From NCBI RefSeq assembly GCF_000720485.1, contig NZ_JOAX01000008.1, forward strand, positions 248,001 through 312,000: DNA of 64,000 nt, written 5' to 3'. Each line of letters begins with the position of its first letter. The stretch's first letter is position 1. Source of the stretch: Streptomyces ochraceiscleroticus. GTDB lineage: Bacteria > Actinomycetota > Actinomycetes > Streptomycetales > Streptomycetaceae. The notes beneath the pieces are model-generated. The model worked only from the letters and a program-made list of their open reading frames with translations, did not search any database and had not been told where the DNA came from. A program made the position numbers and the translations under genes. Below, one piece after another: positions 43,272-53,325 of the stretch.

Positions 43272-44657
43272 ATGCCCCCTCGCAGACCCCTGGCCCGCGG
43301 CTGTGCGGCAGCCGCCCTCGCGTTCACCGCGGCGGCCCTCGGCACCCCCGCCGAGGCCGCGCCGCCCGGCACCAAGGACGTCACCGCCGAACTCTTCGAG
43401 TGGCGGTACGACTCGGTCGCCAAGGAGTGCAAGGACACCCTCGGCCCGGCCGGATACGGCTACGTCGAGGTCTCCCCGGCCACCGAGCACATCCAGGGCG
43501 GCCAGTGGTGGACCTCGTACCAGCCCGTCAGCTACCGGATCGCCGGCCGGCTCGGTGACCGCACCGCCTTCAAGAACATGATCGACGCCTGCCACGCGGC
43601 CGGCGTGAAGGTCGTCGCGGACGCCGTCATCAACCACATGTCCGCAGGGTCCGGCACCGGCACCGGCGGCTCCTCGTACAGCAAGTACACCTATCCCGGG
43701 ATCTACCAGCCCCAGGACATGGACGACTGCACCGCGCAGGTCGGCAACTACCAGGACCGCTGGAACGTGCAGCACTGCGAACTGGTGGGCCTGGCCGACC
43801 TGGACACCGGCGAGCCGTACGTCCGCAGCCGCCTCGCGCAGTACCTCAACGACCTGCTCTCGCTCGGCGTGGACGGCTTCCGCGTCGACGCCGCCAAGCA
43901 CATGCCGGCCGAGGACCTGGCCGCCATCAAGGGACAGTTGAGCAACCCGGGCGTGTACTGGAAGCAGGAGGCGATCCACGGGGAGGGCGAGGCCGTCTCC
44001 CCGAGCGAGTACCTCGGCAACGGGGACGTGCAGGAGTTCCGCTACGGCCGCGACCTCAAGCGCGTCTTCCAGAACGAGAAGCTCGCCTACCTCAAGAACT
44101 TCGGCGAGGGCTGGGGGTACATGGTGAGCGGCAAGTCCGGGGTCTTCGTCGACAACTGGGACACCGAGCGCAACGGCTCCACGCTCAGCTACAAGAACGG
44201 CGCGGACTACACCCTCGCCAACGTCTTCATGCTGGCCTGGCCGTACGGCTCCCCGGACGTGCACTCCGGCTACGAATTCAGCAACAACGACGCCGGGCCG
44301 CCCAACGGGGGCACGGTGAACGCCTGCTGGCAGGACGGCTGGAAGTGCCAGCACAAGTGGCCGGAGATCAAGGCCGTGGTGGCCTTCCGCAACACCGCGC
44401 ACGGCACCGCCGTCACGAACTGGTGGGACAACGGCAACGACGCCATCGCCTTCGGACGCGGCGAGGCGGCGTACGTCGCGATCAACCACGAGGGGTCGAG
44501 CCTGAGCCGTACGTTCCAGTCCTCGCTGCCTGCCGGGAACTACTGCGACGTACAGAGCGGGCGGACCGTCACGGTCGACGGCGCCGGCCGGTTCACCGCC
44601 ACCCTCGCTCCGAACACCGCCCTCGCGCTGCACACCGGCGCCCGCACCTGCGGCTGA
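43272..44657 (+). CDS. Secreted alpha-amylase (GH13)
   Basis: A 461-residue endo-alpha-1,4-amylase. The signal peptide ([27 protein letters not shown]) probably ends at AEA-A near residue 30. Conserved regions are [15 protein letters not shown] (nucleophile Asp), the acid/base Glu in [10 protein letters not shown], and FVDNWD. Calcium-site residues surround the first region. No C-terminal CBM20 starch-binding domain follows, whereas many Streptomyces amylases carry one. CAGGAGGAAC before the ATG is a strong ribosome site. It degrades starch outside the cell to feed the maltodextrin importer, and leads a two-gene unit with the pullulanase. Confidence 0.9.
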   Translation: MPPRRPLARGCAAAALAFTAAALGTPAEAAPPGTKDVTAELFEWRYDSVAKECKDTLGPAGYGYVEVSPATEHIQGGQWWTSYQPVSYRIAGRLGDRTAFKNMIDACHAAGVKVVADAVINHMSAGSGTGTGGSSYSKYTYPGIYQPQDMDDCTAQVGNYQDRWNVQHCELVGLADLDTGEPYVRSRLAQYLNDLLSLGVDGFRVDAAKHMPAEDLAAIKGQLSNPGVYWKQEAIHGEGEAVSPSEYLGNGDVQEFRYGRDLKRVFQNEKLAYLKNFGEGWGYMVSGKSGVFVDNWDTERNGSTLSYKNGADYTLANVFMLAWPYGSPDVHSGYEFSNNDAGPPNGGTVNACWQDGWKCQHKWPEIKAVVAFRNTAHGTAVTNWWDNGNDAIAFGRGEAAYVAINHEGSSLSRTFQSSLPAGNYCDVQSGRTVTVDGAGRFTATLAPNTALALHTGARTCG

Positions 44658-44680
44658 ACACCGTGAAGGAGACCCCCTCC

Positions 44681-47326
44681 GTGACCGGCACCCTCCGCCG
44701 AACCGTCACCGCGCTCGCCGCGGCGCTCTGCGCCGCGGCGGCCGCCGCCCTGCCCGGCGCCGCGCCCGCGCAGGCGGCCCCGCCGCCCTACCCCGCCAAG
44801 GCCGAGGCCCAGTGGATCGACCGGGACACCGTCGTCTGGAAGGGCGCGCCCGACCCGGCCGGCGGCACCCTCCAGCTCGAATCCGGACCCGACGGCGACC
44901 GGCGGCTGCGCCTCGCCCCCGGCACCCTGACCCCCGACGAGCGCGCCAAGTACCCGCACCTGAAGGGCTTCCCGGCCTTCACCGTCGACCCGCGTGACCA
45001 GGCGGCGGCCGCCACCGCGCTGCGCGACCGTCTCGTCGCCACCCGCCGGGCCGCCGACGGCACCCTGCGCGAGGCCACCGGCGTCCAGATCCCCGGCGTG
45101 CTGGACGACCTGTACGGTGCCGCCGCCTCCCGGGCCCGGCTCGGCCCGGTCTTCGACCGCGGCCGCCCGACCCTCTCCGTCTGGGCACCCACGGCCCGTA
45201 CCGTCGCCCTCGAACTGGACGGCCGTACGGTGCCGATGACCCGCGACGACCGGACCGGGGTGTGGTCCGTGCGCGGTGAGCGCGGCTGGACCGGCAAGCC
45301 GTACCGCTACGCCGTCACCGTCTTCGCGCCCGCCGCCGGGCAGACCGTCACCAACAAGGTCACCGACCCCTACGCCACCGGGCTCACCGCCGACGCCGAG
45401 CGCAGCCTCGTCACCGACCTCGCCGACCCCCGCCTCGCACCCCGGGGCTGGGACCGGATCGAGAAGCCCGGCGCCGTACCGCTGCGCGACGCCCGCATCC
45501 AGGAGCTGCACATCCGCGACTTCTCGATCGCGGACCGCACCTCGAAGCATCCCGGTCAGTACCTCGCCTTCACCGACCGCGCCTCCGACGGCATGAAGCA
45601 CCTGCGTACCCTCGCCCGCACCGGCACCAGCCACGTCCACCTGCTGCCCGCCTTCGACTTCGGGTCCGTCCCCGAGCGCCGCGACCGGCAGGCCGCGCCG
45701 GACTGCGACCTCGCGTCCTACCCGCCGGACTCCGAGAAACAGCAGGAGTGCGTCGCGAAGACCGCCGCGAAGGACGCGTACAACTGGGGCTACGACCCGG
45801 TGCACTACACCGTCCCCGAGGGCTCGTACGCCTCCGACCCCGACGGCACGGCCCGCACCGTGGAGTTCCGCCGCATGGTGCAGGGCCTGAACGGCGCCGG
45901 GCTGCGCACCGTCATGGACGTCGTCTACAACCACACCCTCGCGAGCGGCCAGGACCCCCGGTCCGTCCTGGACCGCATCGTCCCCGGCTACTACCACCGG
46001 CTGCTGGACGACGGCACCGTCGCCACCTCCACCTGCTGCGCCAACACCGCGCCCGAGCACACCATGATGGGCAAGCTCGTCGTCGACTCGCTCGTCACCT
46101 GGGCGAAGCAGTACAAGGTCGACGGCTTCCGGTTCGACCTGATGGGGCATCACCCCAAGGCCAACATCCTCGCCGTGCGCAAGGCCCTGGACGCCCTCAC
46201 GCCCGCGAAGGACGGCGTGGACGGCAAGGCGATCGTTCTTTACGGCGAGGGCTGGAACTTCGGCGAGGTCGCGAACGATGCCCGCTTCGTCCAGGCCACC
46301 CAGAAGAACATGGCCGGGACCGGCATCGCCACCTTCGACGACCGCTCCCGCGACGCGGTACGCGGCGGCGGCCCCTTCGACGCCGACCCGCGCGTCCAGG
46401 GCTTCGCCTCCGGCCTGTTCACCGACCCCAACGACTCGCCCGCCAACGGCACTCGCGAGGACCAGCGCGCCCGGCTGCTGCACTACCAGGACCTGATCAA
46501 GGTCGGGCTGACCGGCGGCCTCGCCGACTACACCTTCACCGACAGCGCGGGGCGCCGCGTCAAGGGCTCCCAGGTCGACTACAACGGTGCGCCCGCCGGC
46601 TACGCGGCTGCGCCCGGCGACGCGCTGGCCTACGCCGACGCGCACGACAACGAGACCCTCTACGACGCGCTCGCCTACAAGCTCCCGCGGCGCACGAAGC
46701 CCGCCGACCGCGCCCGTATGCAGGTCCTCGCGCTGGCCACCGCCACCCTCTCCCAGGGCCCGGCGCTCTCCCAGGCCGGCTCCGACCTGCTGCGCTCCAA
46801 GTCGCTGGACCGCAACTCCTTCGACAGCGGCGACTGGTTCAACGCGCTGCACTGGAACTGCGCCGACGGCAACGGCTTCGGGCGCGGCCTGCCGCCCGCC
46901 GCCGACAACAAGGACAAGTGGCCCTACGCCCGGCCGCTGCTCGCCGACCCCGCGCTGCGCCCCGGCTGCGCGGAGATCACCGGCGCCTCGGCCGCGTACC
47001 GGGACCTGACCCGGATCCGCGCCACCGAGCCGGACTTCGGCCTGGCCACCACCGAGCAGGTGCAGCGGGCGCTGTCCTTCCCGCTGTCCGGGCGGGACGA
47101 GATGCCCGGGGTGGTCACCATGCGGCTCGGCCGGCTGGTCGTGGTCCTCAATGCCACGCCGGAGCGGCAGACGCAGACCGTACGGGACGTGGCCGGGCAG
47201 CCGTACGCGCTGCACCCGGTCCAGGCCCGCGGCGCCGACCCCGTCGTACGGACCTCGTCGTACGAGAAGGGGACCGGCACCTTCACCGTCCCGGGCCGTA
47301 CGGTCGCGGTCTTCACCCGCGGCTGA
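44681..47326 (+). CDS. Secreted pullulanase-type alpha-1,6-glucosidase
   Basis: An 881-residue debranching enzyme. A signal peptide ([28 protein letters not shown]) precedes two beta domains, then the GH13 barrel with [26 protein letters not shown] and [13 protein letters not shown]. The C-terminal part matches the pullulanase-type DUF3372-like domain ([14 protein letters not shown]). It cuts alpha-1,6 branches in pullulan, starch and limit dextrins. The GTG at 44681 has AAGGAG nine bases upstream; GTG 44663 is an alternative. The gene begins 23 bases after the amylase, likely cotranscribed. Confidence 0.88.
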   Translation: MTGTLRRTVTALAAALCAAAAAALPGAAPAQAAPPPYPAKAEAQWIDRDTVVWKGAPDPAGGTLQLESGPDGDRRLRLAPGTLTPDERAKYPHLKGFPAFTVDPRDQAAAATALRDRLVATRRAADGTLREATGVQIPGVLDDLYGAAASRARLGPVFDRGRPTLSVWAPTARTVALELDGRTVPMTRDDRTGVWSVRGERGWTGKPYRYAVTVFAPAAGQTVTNKVTDPYATGLTADAERSLVTDLADPRLAPRGWDRIEKPGAVPLRDARIQELHIRDFSIADRTSKHPGQYLAFTDRASDGMKHLRTLARTGTSHVHLLPAFDFGSVPERRDRQAAPDCDLASYPPDSEKQQECVAKTAAKDAYNWGYDPVHYTVPEGSYASDPDGTARTVEFRRMVQGLNGAGLRTVMDVVYNHTLASGQDPRSVLDRIVPGYYHRLLDDGTVATSTCCANTAPEHTMMGKLVVDSLVTWAKQYKVDGFRFDLMGHHPKANILAVRKALDALTPAKDGVDGKAIVLYGEGWNFGEVANDARFVQATQKNMAGTGIATFDDRSRDAVRGGGPFDADPRVQGFASGLFTDPNDSPANGTREDQRARLLHYQDLIKVGLTGGLADYTFTDSAGRRVKGSQVDYNGAPAGYAAAPGDALAYADAHDNETLYDALAYKLPRRTKPADRARMQVLALATATLSQGPALSQAGSDLLRSKSLDRNSFDSGDWFNALHWNCADGNGFGRGLPPAADNKDKWPYARPLLADPALRPGCAEITGASAAYRDLTRIRATEPDFGLATTEQVQRALSFPLSGRDEMPGVVTMRLGRLVVVLNATPERQTQTVRDVAGQPYALHPVQARGADPVVRTSSYEKGTGTFTVPGRTVAVFTRG

Positions 47327-47353
47327 CCCGGCGGCCGCCCGGCCGTCCGGCGC

Positions 47354-48259
47354 TCAGGACGGCCCGCCCGTCCGTTCCCCCGGCCCGCGCGCCGCGGGAA
47401 CGGACGGCACCGGGGCCCGGACCCCCGGCTGGCACAGCATCAGCGCCAGGTCGTCCCGGAGCGGGGCCGCCGTGTGTGCGGTGAGGAGGTCCTGCAGCGC
47501 CTCGACCGCGTCGTCCAGCGTGGGCCGGGTCAGCGCCTCGCGGACCCGCTCGTCCAGCGGAAAGGGGTCACCGTCTGGGTCCAGCGCCTCGATGAGTCCG
47601 TCGGTGTAGAGCAGCAGCCGCTCGTTGGCGCTCAGCCGGAAGCGCTGCGGACACGGGACCGGCTGCAGGCCGAGCGGCGGCCCCGGCTCGTCGGGGGCCA
47701 GCAGATCCAGCCGCGCGCCGATCCGCAGCGGGGCCGGATGGCCGCAGTTGACCAGCCGTACCTCGCCCGGCGCGAACTCGGCCAGCACGGCCGTGACGAA
47801 CCCCTCGGAGTCCAGCTCGGGCGCGAGCCGCTCGTCCAGCGATCTGGTGAGCTGGACCAGGTCGGGCGCGGTGAAGGCGTGTTCGCGGAAGCAGCCGATC
47901 GTGAGCGTCGCGAGCCGCGCCGCCTCCAGGTCGTGGCCGCGTACATCACCGATCAGCACCCGCGGGCCGTACGGGGAGTCCGCCACGTTGAGGAGGTCGC
48001 CGCCGAGGACGGCGTTCTCGGTGGCGGGGCGGTAGCGGCCGGCGAGACCGACGCCGTTCAGTTCACCGGAGAGGGGCTGCAGGAGCGCCCGCTGGGCCGC
48101 GTGCGCGACTGCTCCCAGCGCGGCGGCGCATGCGTCGTGGGCGTCGGGCACCGCAGACGGCGTCCGTGATCGGCGCTCCGCGAGTACGCCGCAGGCCAGG
48201 CCGGTGAGGAAGCCGCAGCCGTACCCGAGCAGCGCGCCGATGAACTCCATCGCGGTCAA
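47354..48259 (-). CDS. PP2C-family (SpoIIE-type) serine phosphatase, membrane-anchored
   Basis: About 301 residues. One N-terminal helix (FIGALLGYGCGFLTGLACGVLAERR) is followed by a SpoIIE/PPM phosphatase domain: GRYRPATENAVLGGDLLNV, the metal motif VLIGDVRGHDLEA, GEVRLVNCGHPAPL, RLLLYTDGLIEA and DDLALMLCQ. Such enzymes dephosphorylate anti-sigma-factor antagonists in partner-switch systems, of which streptomycetes have many. No GAF/PAS sensor is attached. TTG at 48259 is chosen because GGGAGGGA lies eight bases upstream; ATG 48250 is the alternative. Confidence 0.82.
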   Translation of the reverse strand: MTAMEFIGALLGYGCGFLTGLACGVLAERRSRTPSAVPDAHDACAAALGAVAHAAQRALLQPLSGELNGVGLAGRYRPATENAVLGGDLLNVADSPYGPRVLIGDVRGHDLEAARLATLTIGCFREHAFTAPDLVQLTRSLDERLAPELDSEGFVTAVLAEFAPGEVRLVNCGHPAPLRIGARLDLLAPDEPGPPLGLQPVPCPQRFRLSANERLLLYTDGLIEALDPDGDPFPLDERVREALTRPTLDDAVEALQDLLTAHTAAPLRDDLALMLCQPGVRAPVPSVPAARGPGERTGGPS

Positions 48260-48414
48260 CCCACGTCCCTCCCACGACCGGCGGTGGGACGGCCACTCTG
48301 GCACTGTCGCGGAGCCGCGCGGAAGCGGATGTCACAAGCGGGCGGCAGACGATCGCACCAGGTCGGGAAGTGTCCGGTGGTGACGCGAAAACGATCGCCA
48401 ACGGAGCCCGGGGG

Positions 48415-49113
48415 TCAGGCGTCGCCCGGTACGAGGGCGAACAGCCGGGCCGCCAGCTCCGCGAAGGGGCCGTCGATCGGCTCGGCGGCGAGGATCGCCC
48501 GCAGCGTCTCCGCCGTCTCCTCGTCGTACGCGGCGCTCACTGCCGCCAGCGCGGCGAAGTCGTGCACGAGCTGCCGCTCCAGCTCGGCGCGCGGGATGCG
48601 CTTGCCGTCCAGCCACTGCAGCGCGGTGGACTCGGCGAGCGAGATCCAGGAGCGGATGACCAGCTCCATGCGCGGGGCCGGGGTGACCAGGCCCAGGTGG
48701 ACGACGATCTGCTCGTAGGCGGACTGCCGCACGCCGTTGATCATCGCGCTGGTGCGGCTGGAGCCGACCGCCGGGCCGCCGCGCATCAGCGCGGAGAAGC
48801 CGGGGCCGTGCTCGTCGACGAAGTCGAAGAAGCGGCCCATGACCCGCAGCAGGCGGGAGCCCAGCGGGCCTTCGTGCGGCTCGACGAAGCGCGCGGCCAG
48901 CTCGTCGGCGGCCCGGCCGAGCGCCGCCTCGTACAGGCTCTGCTTGCCGGGGAAGTAGTGGTAGACCAGCGGCCGCGAGATGCCCGCGGCCTCGGCTATC
49001 TCATCGATCGACACGTCCTCGGGCGCACGGTGGCTGAACAGGCCCAGAGCCACGGAGATCAGTTGGTCACGGCGTTCCTCGACGCCCATCCTGCGGCGCA
49101 CCCCGGTCGTCAT
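48415..49113 (-). CDS. TetR-family regulator
   Basis: A 232-residue repressor. The HTH is VSIDEIAEAAGISRPLVYHYFPGKQSLYEAAL, and the C-terminal domain includes FFDFVDEHGPGFSALMRGGPAVGSS, typical of TetR regulators near desaturase/reductase or lipid genes. A 14-bp inverted repeat straddles its start, suggesting self-repression. -10-like TAGGGT (49125-49120) ends six bases before the ATG, suggesting a leaderless message. The reductase/diiron operon lies just upstream on the same strand and may be its target. Confidence 0.85.
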   Translation of the reverse strand: MTTGVRRRMGVEERRDQLISVALGLFSHRAPEDVSIDEIAEAAGISRPLVYHYFPGKQSLYEAALGRAADELAARFVEPHEGPLGSRLLRVMGRFFDFVDEHGPGFSALMRGGPAVGSSRTSAMINGVRQSAYEQIVVHLGLVTPAPRMELVIRSWISLAESTALQWLDGKRIPRAELERQLVHDFAALAAVSAAYDEETAETLRAILAAEPIDGPFAELAARLFALVPGDA

Positions 49114-49139
49114 GCGAACACCCTAACGACCGGGGTGCG
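49097..49139. promoter_or_regulatory. Inverted repeat spanning the TetR start codon
   Basis: Perfect 14-bp arms CGCACCCCGGTCGT (49097-49110) and ACGACCGGGGTGCG (49126-49139), 15 bases apart. One arm lies inside the first codons, the other between the -10 and -35 positions of the presumed promoter. It may be an operator or an mRNA hairpin occluding the start. Confidence 0.5.
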
Positions 49140-49198
49140 GCAGCGGTATGCCACCGCCTCCAGGCCCGTACCGCTTCAGCCCCGGAGGGGAGCCTGCC

Positions 49199-50278
49199 TC
49201 ACAGATCCAGCACCAGCCGCTCCCCGTGGCAGCGCGAGACGCAGATCAGCATCTGGTCGTGGCGCTCGGCGTCGGTCAGCAGCTCGTCGCGGTGGTCGAT
49301 GTCGCCCTCGACCACACTCTGCAGGCAGGTACCGCAGAAGCCCTGCTCACAGCTGTACGGGAGGTTCGGCAGGGCCTGCTCGCGGACGGCACGCAGGATG
49401 CTCTGGTCCCCGGCCACCGCGACCGTGGCGCCGGTGCGCCGCAGCTCCACCTCGAAGGCGCCGCCCGTCGTGCCGGCCGCCGGCGCGAACGCCTCGGTGT
49501 GCAGTTCCAGCCCCTCGGGCAGCAGCTCGGCGACCGCGTCCATCAGGGGCTGCGGGCCGCAGCAGTAGACGGCGGAGTGCGGCGGCGCGCCGGCGAGCAC
49601 GGCGGCCAGGTCCGGCCGGCCGTCCTCGTCCTCGGCGACGACCGTCACTCGGTCCCCGCCCGCCCCCGCCAGCTTCTCGATCTCGGCCAGGAACGGCATC
49701 GAGACGCGCGACCGCCCGTAGTACAGCAGCCGCCACGGCACGCCCTCCCGCTCGGCCTGGCGGACCATCGGCAGGATCGGCGTGATCCCGATGCCGCCCG
49801 CGAGGAAGAGGTACGCGTGGCAGTCCGCCAGCCGGAAGCGGTTGCGCGGCCCGCGTACTTCCACGACCGTGCCCTCGTGGAGCTGCTCGTGCACCTCGCG
49901 CGAGCCGCCCCGGCCGTCCTCGATGAGCCGGGCGGCGATGGTGTACGTACCGCCGTCGGCGACGTCACCGCAGAGCGAGTACTGGCGCACTGCGCCCGAG
50001 GGCAGCACGAGGTCGATGTGCGCGCCCGGCTCCCAGCCCGGCAGCCGCTCGCCCTCCAGGCGCAGCCGTACGACGCCCTCGGCCTCCTCGGCGCGCTCGA
50101 TGACCAGCAGTTCGCGGCGGCCGGGGCGCCCGGCGCCCGAGACCGGCTCCTCCAGGGCCGGCATCGGCCACAGCGGGGACTCCTCGACCCGGCGGCGCAG
50201 GGCGCGGTTGACCAGCAGCGCCGCGCCGGTGGCCACCACGAGGGCGCGGACGCGGCGGGAGCGGAAGACGGCGGTCAT
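49199..50278 (-). CDS. Ferredoxin-NAD(P)H reductase type oxidoreductase with 2Fe-2S domain
   Basis: A 359-residue electron-transfer protein: a short N-terminal hydrophobic segment (VRALVVATGAALLVNRAL); a flavin domain with RQYSLCGD; an NAD(P)H domain with FLAGGIGITPILPMVRQA and CCGPQPLMDAV; and a C-terminal plant-type ferredoxin with Cys ligands in YSCEQGFCGTCLQSVV. The order matches PDR/VanB-type reductases (phthalate dioxygenase reductase). It starts one base after the diiron-protein gene, so it probably reduces that protein. The start has no strong ribosome site (coupled translation). Confidence 0.87.
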   Translation of the reverse strand: MTAVFRSRRVRALVVATGAALLVNRALRRRVEESPLWPMPALEEPVSGAGRPGRRELLVIERAEEAEGVVRLRLEGERLPGWEPGAHIDLVLPSGAVRQYSLCGDVADGGTYTIAARLIEDGRGGSREVHEQLHEGTVVEVRGPRNRFRLADCHAYLFLAGGIGITPILPMVRQAEREGVPWRLLYYGRSRVSMPFLAEIEKLAGAGGDRVTVVAEDEDGRPDLAAVLAGAPPHSAVYCCGPQPLMDAVAELLPEGLELHTEAFAPAAGTTGGAFEVELRRTGATVAVAGDQSILRAVREQALPNLPYSCEQGFCGTCLQSVVEGDIDHRDELLTDAERHDQMLICVSRCHGERLVLDL

Positions 50279-50279
50279 G

Positions 50280-51197
50280 TCAGGCGGCTCCGGGAGAGGT
50301 GCGGGACTCCGCGGCGGTCGCGGCGGGGGAGGCGGCGAGGTACGCGGCGGCCTGCGAGGTGCTGCCGTACTGCGAGGGGTGGTACGTGCGGTGCAGGTAC
50401 TGCGGGATCGTGCGGGCCACGGCGCCGGTGGTCGGCAGCACGCCCTGCCGACCGGCCCGGAAGAACTCCTTGAACGACGCCTTGCCGTCCAGCAGGGTCG
50501 GGTCGTTCGCCATGAAGAAGCGCACGCCGCGCTGCCACAGGAAGACCAGCGCGGCGAAGGCGGTGGCCCAGGTGCGGGCGCGGCGCCGGTAGCCGCCGTC
50601 GAGGTGCAGGAAGAGGTCGAAGGCGACCGAGCGGTGCTCGACCTCCTCGGCGCCGTGCCAGCGCAGCAGGTCCAGCATGGTGGCGTCGGCGCCCTTGGCG
50701 TCCAGCGCCTCGGCGTTGAGCACCCAGTCCCCGAGGAACGCCGTGTAGTGCTCGATCGCGGCGATCAGCGCGACCCGCTCCAGCAGCCACCAGTGGCGCG
50801 CGCGGCCCGGCGGCAGGGTGCGGTCGCCGAGCAGCTTCTCGAAGAGCCAGTCGACCTGCGCGGTGTACGGCGTGGGGTCCAGGCCCTGCTTCTTGAGGTG
50901 CGGCAGCACGTCGTCGTGGGCCTGGGAGTGCATCGCCTCCTGGCCGATGAACCCGATGACGTCGGCGCGCAGCCGCTCGTCCCGGATGTACGGCAGCACC
51001 TGCTTGTAGACGTGCACGAACCAGCGCTCGCCCGCCGGCAGCAGCAGGTGCAGCACGTTGATCGTGTGCGTGGTGGACGGGTCGCCGGGGACCCAGTGCA
51101 GCGGGGTGCCGGCCCAGTCGAAAGCGACGTTGCGGGCCTTCAGCGGTATGTGTTCGGACGCGACCGGCTCGGGCCGCAACGGGGCCTTGTTAGACAT
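50280..51197 (-). CDS. Putative diiron 'metal-dependent hydrolase' (COG3687-type)
   Basis: A 305-residue all-helical protein. Two Glu-x-x-His sets, FIGQEAMHSQAH (residues about 83-94) and WHGAEEVEHRSVAFD, with HYTAFLGDW between, resemble a ferritin-like diiron site. It is usually annotated as a metal-dependent hydrolase, but no hydrolase activity is established to my knowledge. Pairing with a 2Fe-2S reductase makes an oxygenase, hydroxylase or desaturase role more likely (inference). -10-like TACATT (51209-51204) ends six bases before the ATG, indicating a leaderless message. Confidence 0.8.
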   Translation of the reverse strand: MSNKAPLRPEPVASEHIPLKARNVAFDWAGTPLHWVPGDPSTTHTINVLHLLLPAGERWFVHVYKQVLPYIRDERLRADVIGFIGQEAMHSQAHDDVLPHLKKQGLDPTPYTAQVDWLFEKLLGDRTLPPGRARHWWLLERVALIAAIEHYTAFLGDWVLNAEALDAKGADATMLDLLRWHGAEEVEHRSVAFDLFLHLDGGYRRRARTWATAFAALVFLWQRGVRFFMANDPTLLDGKASFKEFFRAGRQGVLPTTGAVARTIPQYLHRTYHPSQYGSTSQAAAYLAASPAATAAESRTSPGAA

Positions 51198-51266
51198 GGC
51201 GTCAATGTACTGGGCGGTAAGGAGAGAGCGACAGACCCTTGCACGAGGTTTTCCCGCACCATGCCG

Positions 51267-51298
51267 ACGGGGGTACGGGCGCGTGCCCGTACCCCCGT
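51267..51298. terminator. Terminator hairpin after the sigma-like membrane protein gene
   Basis: Perfect 14-bp arms ACGGGGGTACGGGC and GCCCGTACCCCCGT with the four-base loop GCGT, 20 bases past the leftward stop at 51318. Confidence 0.8.
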
Positions 51299-51317
51299 TC
51301 CGTGGCCCCCGGGCCGC

Positions 51318-53300
51318 TCAGTGCAGCGCCGTGAGCCGCCCGCCGTCCGGCAGCCGTGCGGTGAGCCGGGCCCGCTCGCCCGCCTCGGCGCGCACCGCCA
51401 GCAGCCGGCCCTTCGTACGGCCGCTCACCCCGCCGCCCGCCGTCACCTTGCGCAGGTCCGCGCTGCCCGCCGCCACCAGCCACCAGTGCCCGGCCGCCGA
51501 CTTCCACAGCACCCCGGCCAGCGCGTGCGGCGACCGCGGCCCGCAGGCCCGGCCGCCCTCCGTCCGGGCCGCCACCGCACCCGGTGGGTACCGCCGCGCC
51601 CCGGACGCGCCGTCCGCCACCGGCGCCTGGAACTGCGCCATCGTCCGGCTCCCGGGCCCCCGCCAGGTCTCGGCCCGCGTGCACAGCCACGCCGCCGTCC
51701 CGCCGTGCTCCGGAAGCCGCTGGCGCGCGTACTCCCAGGCGTTCACGCTCCGCACGCCCAGCGACCGCACGGCCGAGAGCTGGCAGGCCGTGCGCGCCCA
51801 GGCCGTCAGCGCCGCGTCGCCCGACGGCTCGCCCGCGCGGCCCGGAGCGCCGTACGTCAGCCGCGCCGGCGTCAGCTCGCCCAGGTCGGTGTAGAGGTGC
51901 CCGGCCATCCGCAGCGCGGGCCAGCGGGCGCAGGACGCGCCGCGCGCGGGCGCGGGCGCCGGGTCCGTCACTCCGTCCGCCGTGCGGCCCAGCGCGGCCG
52001 CCCGCTCCGCCGGACCGCCGGTCAGGTCGGCGAGCGCGACCTTGCGCACCCAAGGGGCCGTCAGATAGCGGACGTTGCCGTCCGTGCGGCTGACCACCAG
52101 CGCCGCCGACCCCGCGGCGTCGGCCCCGTCCGTACGTGCGAAGTCCAGTGCCGCGCCGCCGCCCGGCCCGTCCGCCGACTCCGCGTACCGCGCCACCCGT
52201 AGCCCGTCGTACAGCAGCACCACGGCCGCCCGGTCCACCACGCCCGCGAACAACAACTGCGCGGGACCGGCGGCGGGCCCGGACGGCGTGCCGGGCGTCG
52301 CGGAGACCTGTACCCGGGGGCCGGGGCGGGCCCAGGCCGCCAGCGCGCGGCGCAGCAGGGCATTGTCGTGCGTCCGGCCGCCGCGCGCCGGCCAGGCCGA
52401 GAAGTCCGTACGGACCGCGGTCACCCAGGCATGATCGGGCGCGCGGGTCAACTCGCCCGGATCCAGGGCTCGTTCGGCCGCAGCGTTGCGGGCGTACGGG
52501 GGCGCCGCCGCACCGTCCCGTCCCCAGCCGTCGCCCGGCAGCGCGAGCAGCGCCCCGCACACCGCCGCCGCGGCGCCCGCCGCCAGCGCGGCACGCACAT
52601 GCTGCCGTCGCCGGATCAGGTCCGTCGGCCGGGCCTGCAGAGAGCAGGGGTCGAACTCGGCGGAGTCCAGCAGCGAGCCGTCCCGGCTGCCCGCCGGGGC
52701 CGCGGCACCGTCCGCCTCGGCCAGCGCGTCCCGCGGCTCCGCCACGCCCGCGGCCGCCAGCGTCCGCCGCACCTCGCGGTCGCCGAGCCCCTCCAGACCG
52801 CGCAGCGCGTACGCCGCGCGGGCCGGGGCCGACAGCGCCGACAGGGTCTGGTCCAGGGCCAGTTCGTCGGCGCCGCCGGAGCGCGGGAAGAGCCGCAGCC
52901 CCCAGACCTGGGGGAGCGGCGGCGGGAGGTGCGGCAGCGGCACCCGCCAGGGGCCGAGGCGCAGCGCGGGACGGCCCGAGGCGAGCGCCGCGCGCAGCAC
53001 CCGCTGGCGCACGAAGGCGTACGCGGGGTCCGGCGCGGGCCGCCCGTCAGCGCCGGGGCGCTGCGCGGGCAGCGCGCTCTCCGCGACGTCGGTGCGGTGC
53101 CGGGGCAGTGCGCGCTGGGTGACGGCGTGCGCGGTCAGGACCCGGCGGCTGCGGCCGAGCCGGGGCGGCAGCACCAGATAGGCCAGCCGCACCAGCCGTG
53201 GGTAGTGCTCCACGAGCACGGCTTCGGCCTGCTCGACGTCGATGACGCCCAGCGGGGAGGTGCGGTCCGGTGGCGGGGATATTGCCTGCTGCTGTTCCAC
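51318..53300 (-). CDS. Large membrane protein with a degenerate ECF-sigma-like N-terminus
   Basis: A 660-residue protein of unknown function. Residues about 20-70 (VEQAEAVLVEHYPRLVRLAYLVLPPRLG) resemble sigma region 2, and residues about 150-190 (LDQTLSALSAPARAAYALRGLEGLGDREVRRTLAAAGV) resemble sigma region 4, but the promoter-contact helix is eroded. A basic RRRQHVRAALAAGAAAAVCGALLALPG membrane helix follows near residue 245, then about 400 outside residues with four Cys (ASCARW, TACQLS, WLCTR, RACGP). It may be a membrane-tethered, sigma-derived protein. The GTG start is adjacent to a 19-bp dyad. I recognise no named family. Confidence 0.7.
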   Translation of the reverse strand: MEQQQAISPPPDRTSPLGVIDVEQAEAVLVEHYPRLVRLAYLVLPPRLGRSRRVLTAHAVTQRALPRHRTDVAESALPAQRPGADGRPAPDPAYAFVRQRVLRAALASGRPALRLGPWRVPLPHLPPPLPQVWGLRLFPRSGGADELALDQTLSALSAPARAAYALRGLEGLGDREVRRTLAAAGVAEPRDALAEADGAAAPAGSRDGSLLDSAEFDPCSLQARPTDLIRRRQHVRAALAAGAAAAVCGALLALPGDGWGRDGAAAPPYARNAAAERALDPGELTRAPDHAWVTAVRTDFSAWPARGGRTHDNALLRRALAAWARPGPRVQVSATPGTPSGPAAGPAQLLFAGVVDRAAVVLLYDGLRVARYAESADGPGGGAALDFARTDGADAAGSAALVVSRTDGNVRYLTAPWVRKVALADLTGGPAERAAALGRTADGVTDPAPAPARGASCARWPALRMAGHLYTDLGELTPARLTYGAPGRAGEPSGDAALTAWARTACQLSAVRSLGVRSVNAWEYARQRLPEHGGTAAWLCTRAETWRGPGSRTMAQFQAPVADGASGARRYPPGAVAARTEGGRACGPRSPHALAGVLWKSAAGHWWLVAAGSADLRKVTAGGGVSGRTKGRLLAVRAEAGERARLTARLPDGGRLTALH

Positions 53301-53325
53301 GTTCCGTAGAACGAGTGATTCTTCG

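Noticed and set aside
51318..53300. Functional ECF sigma factor
   Set aside because: The region 2 promoter-contact helix and linker are eroded, and a membrane helix follows.
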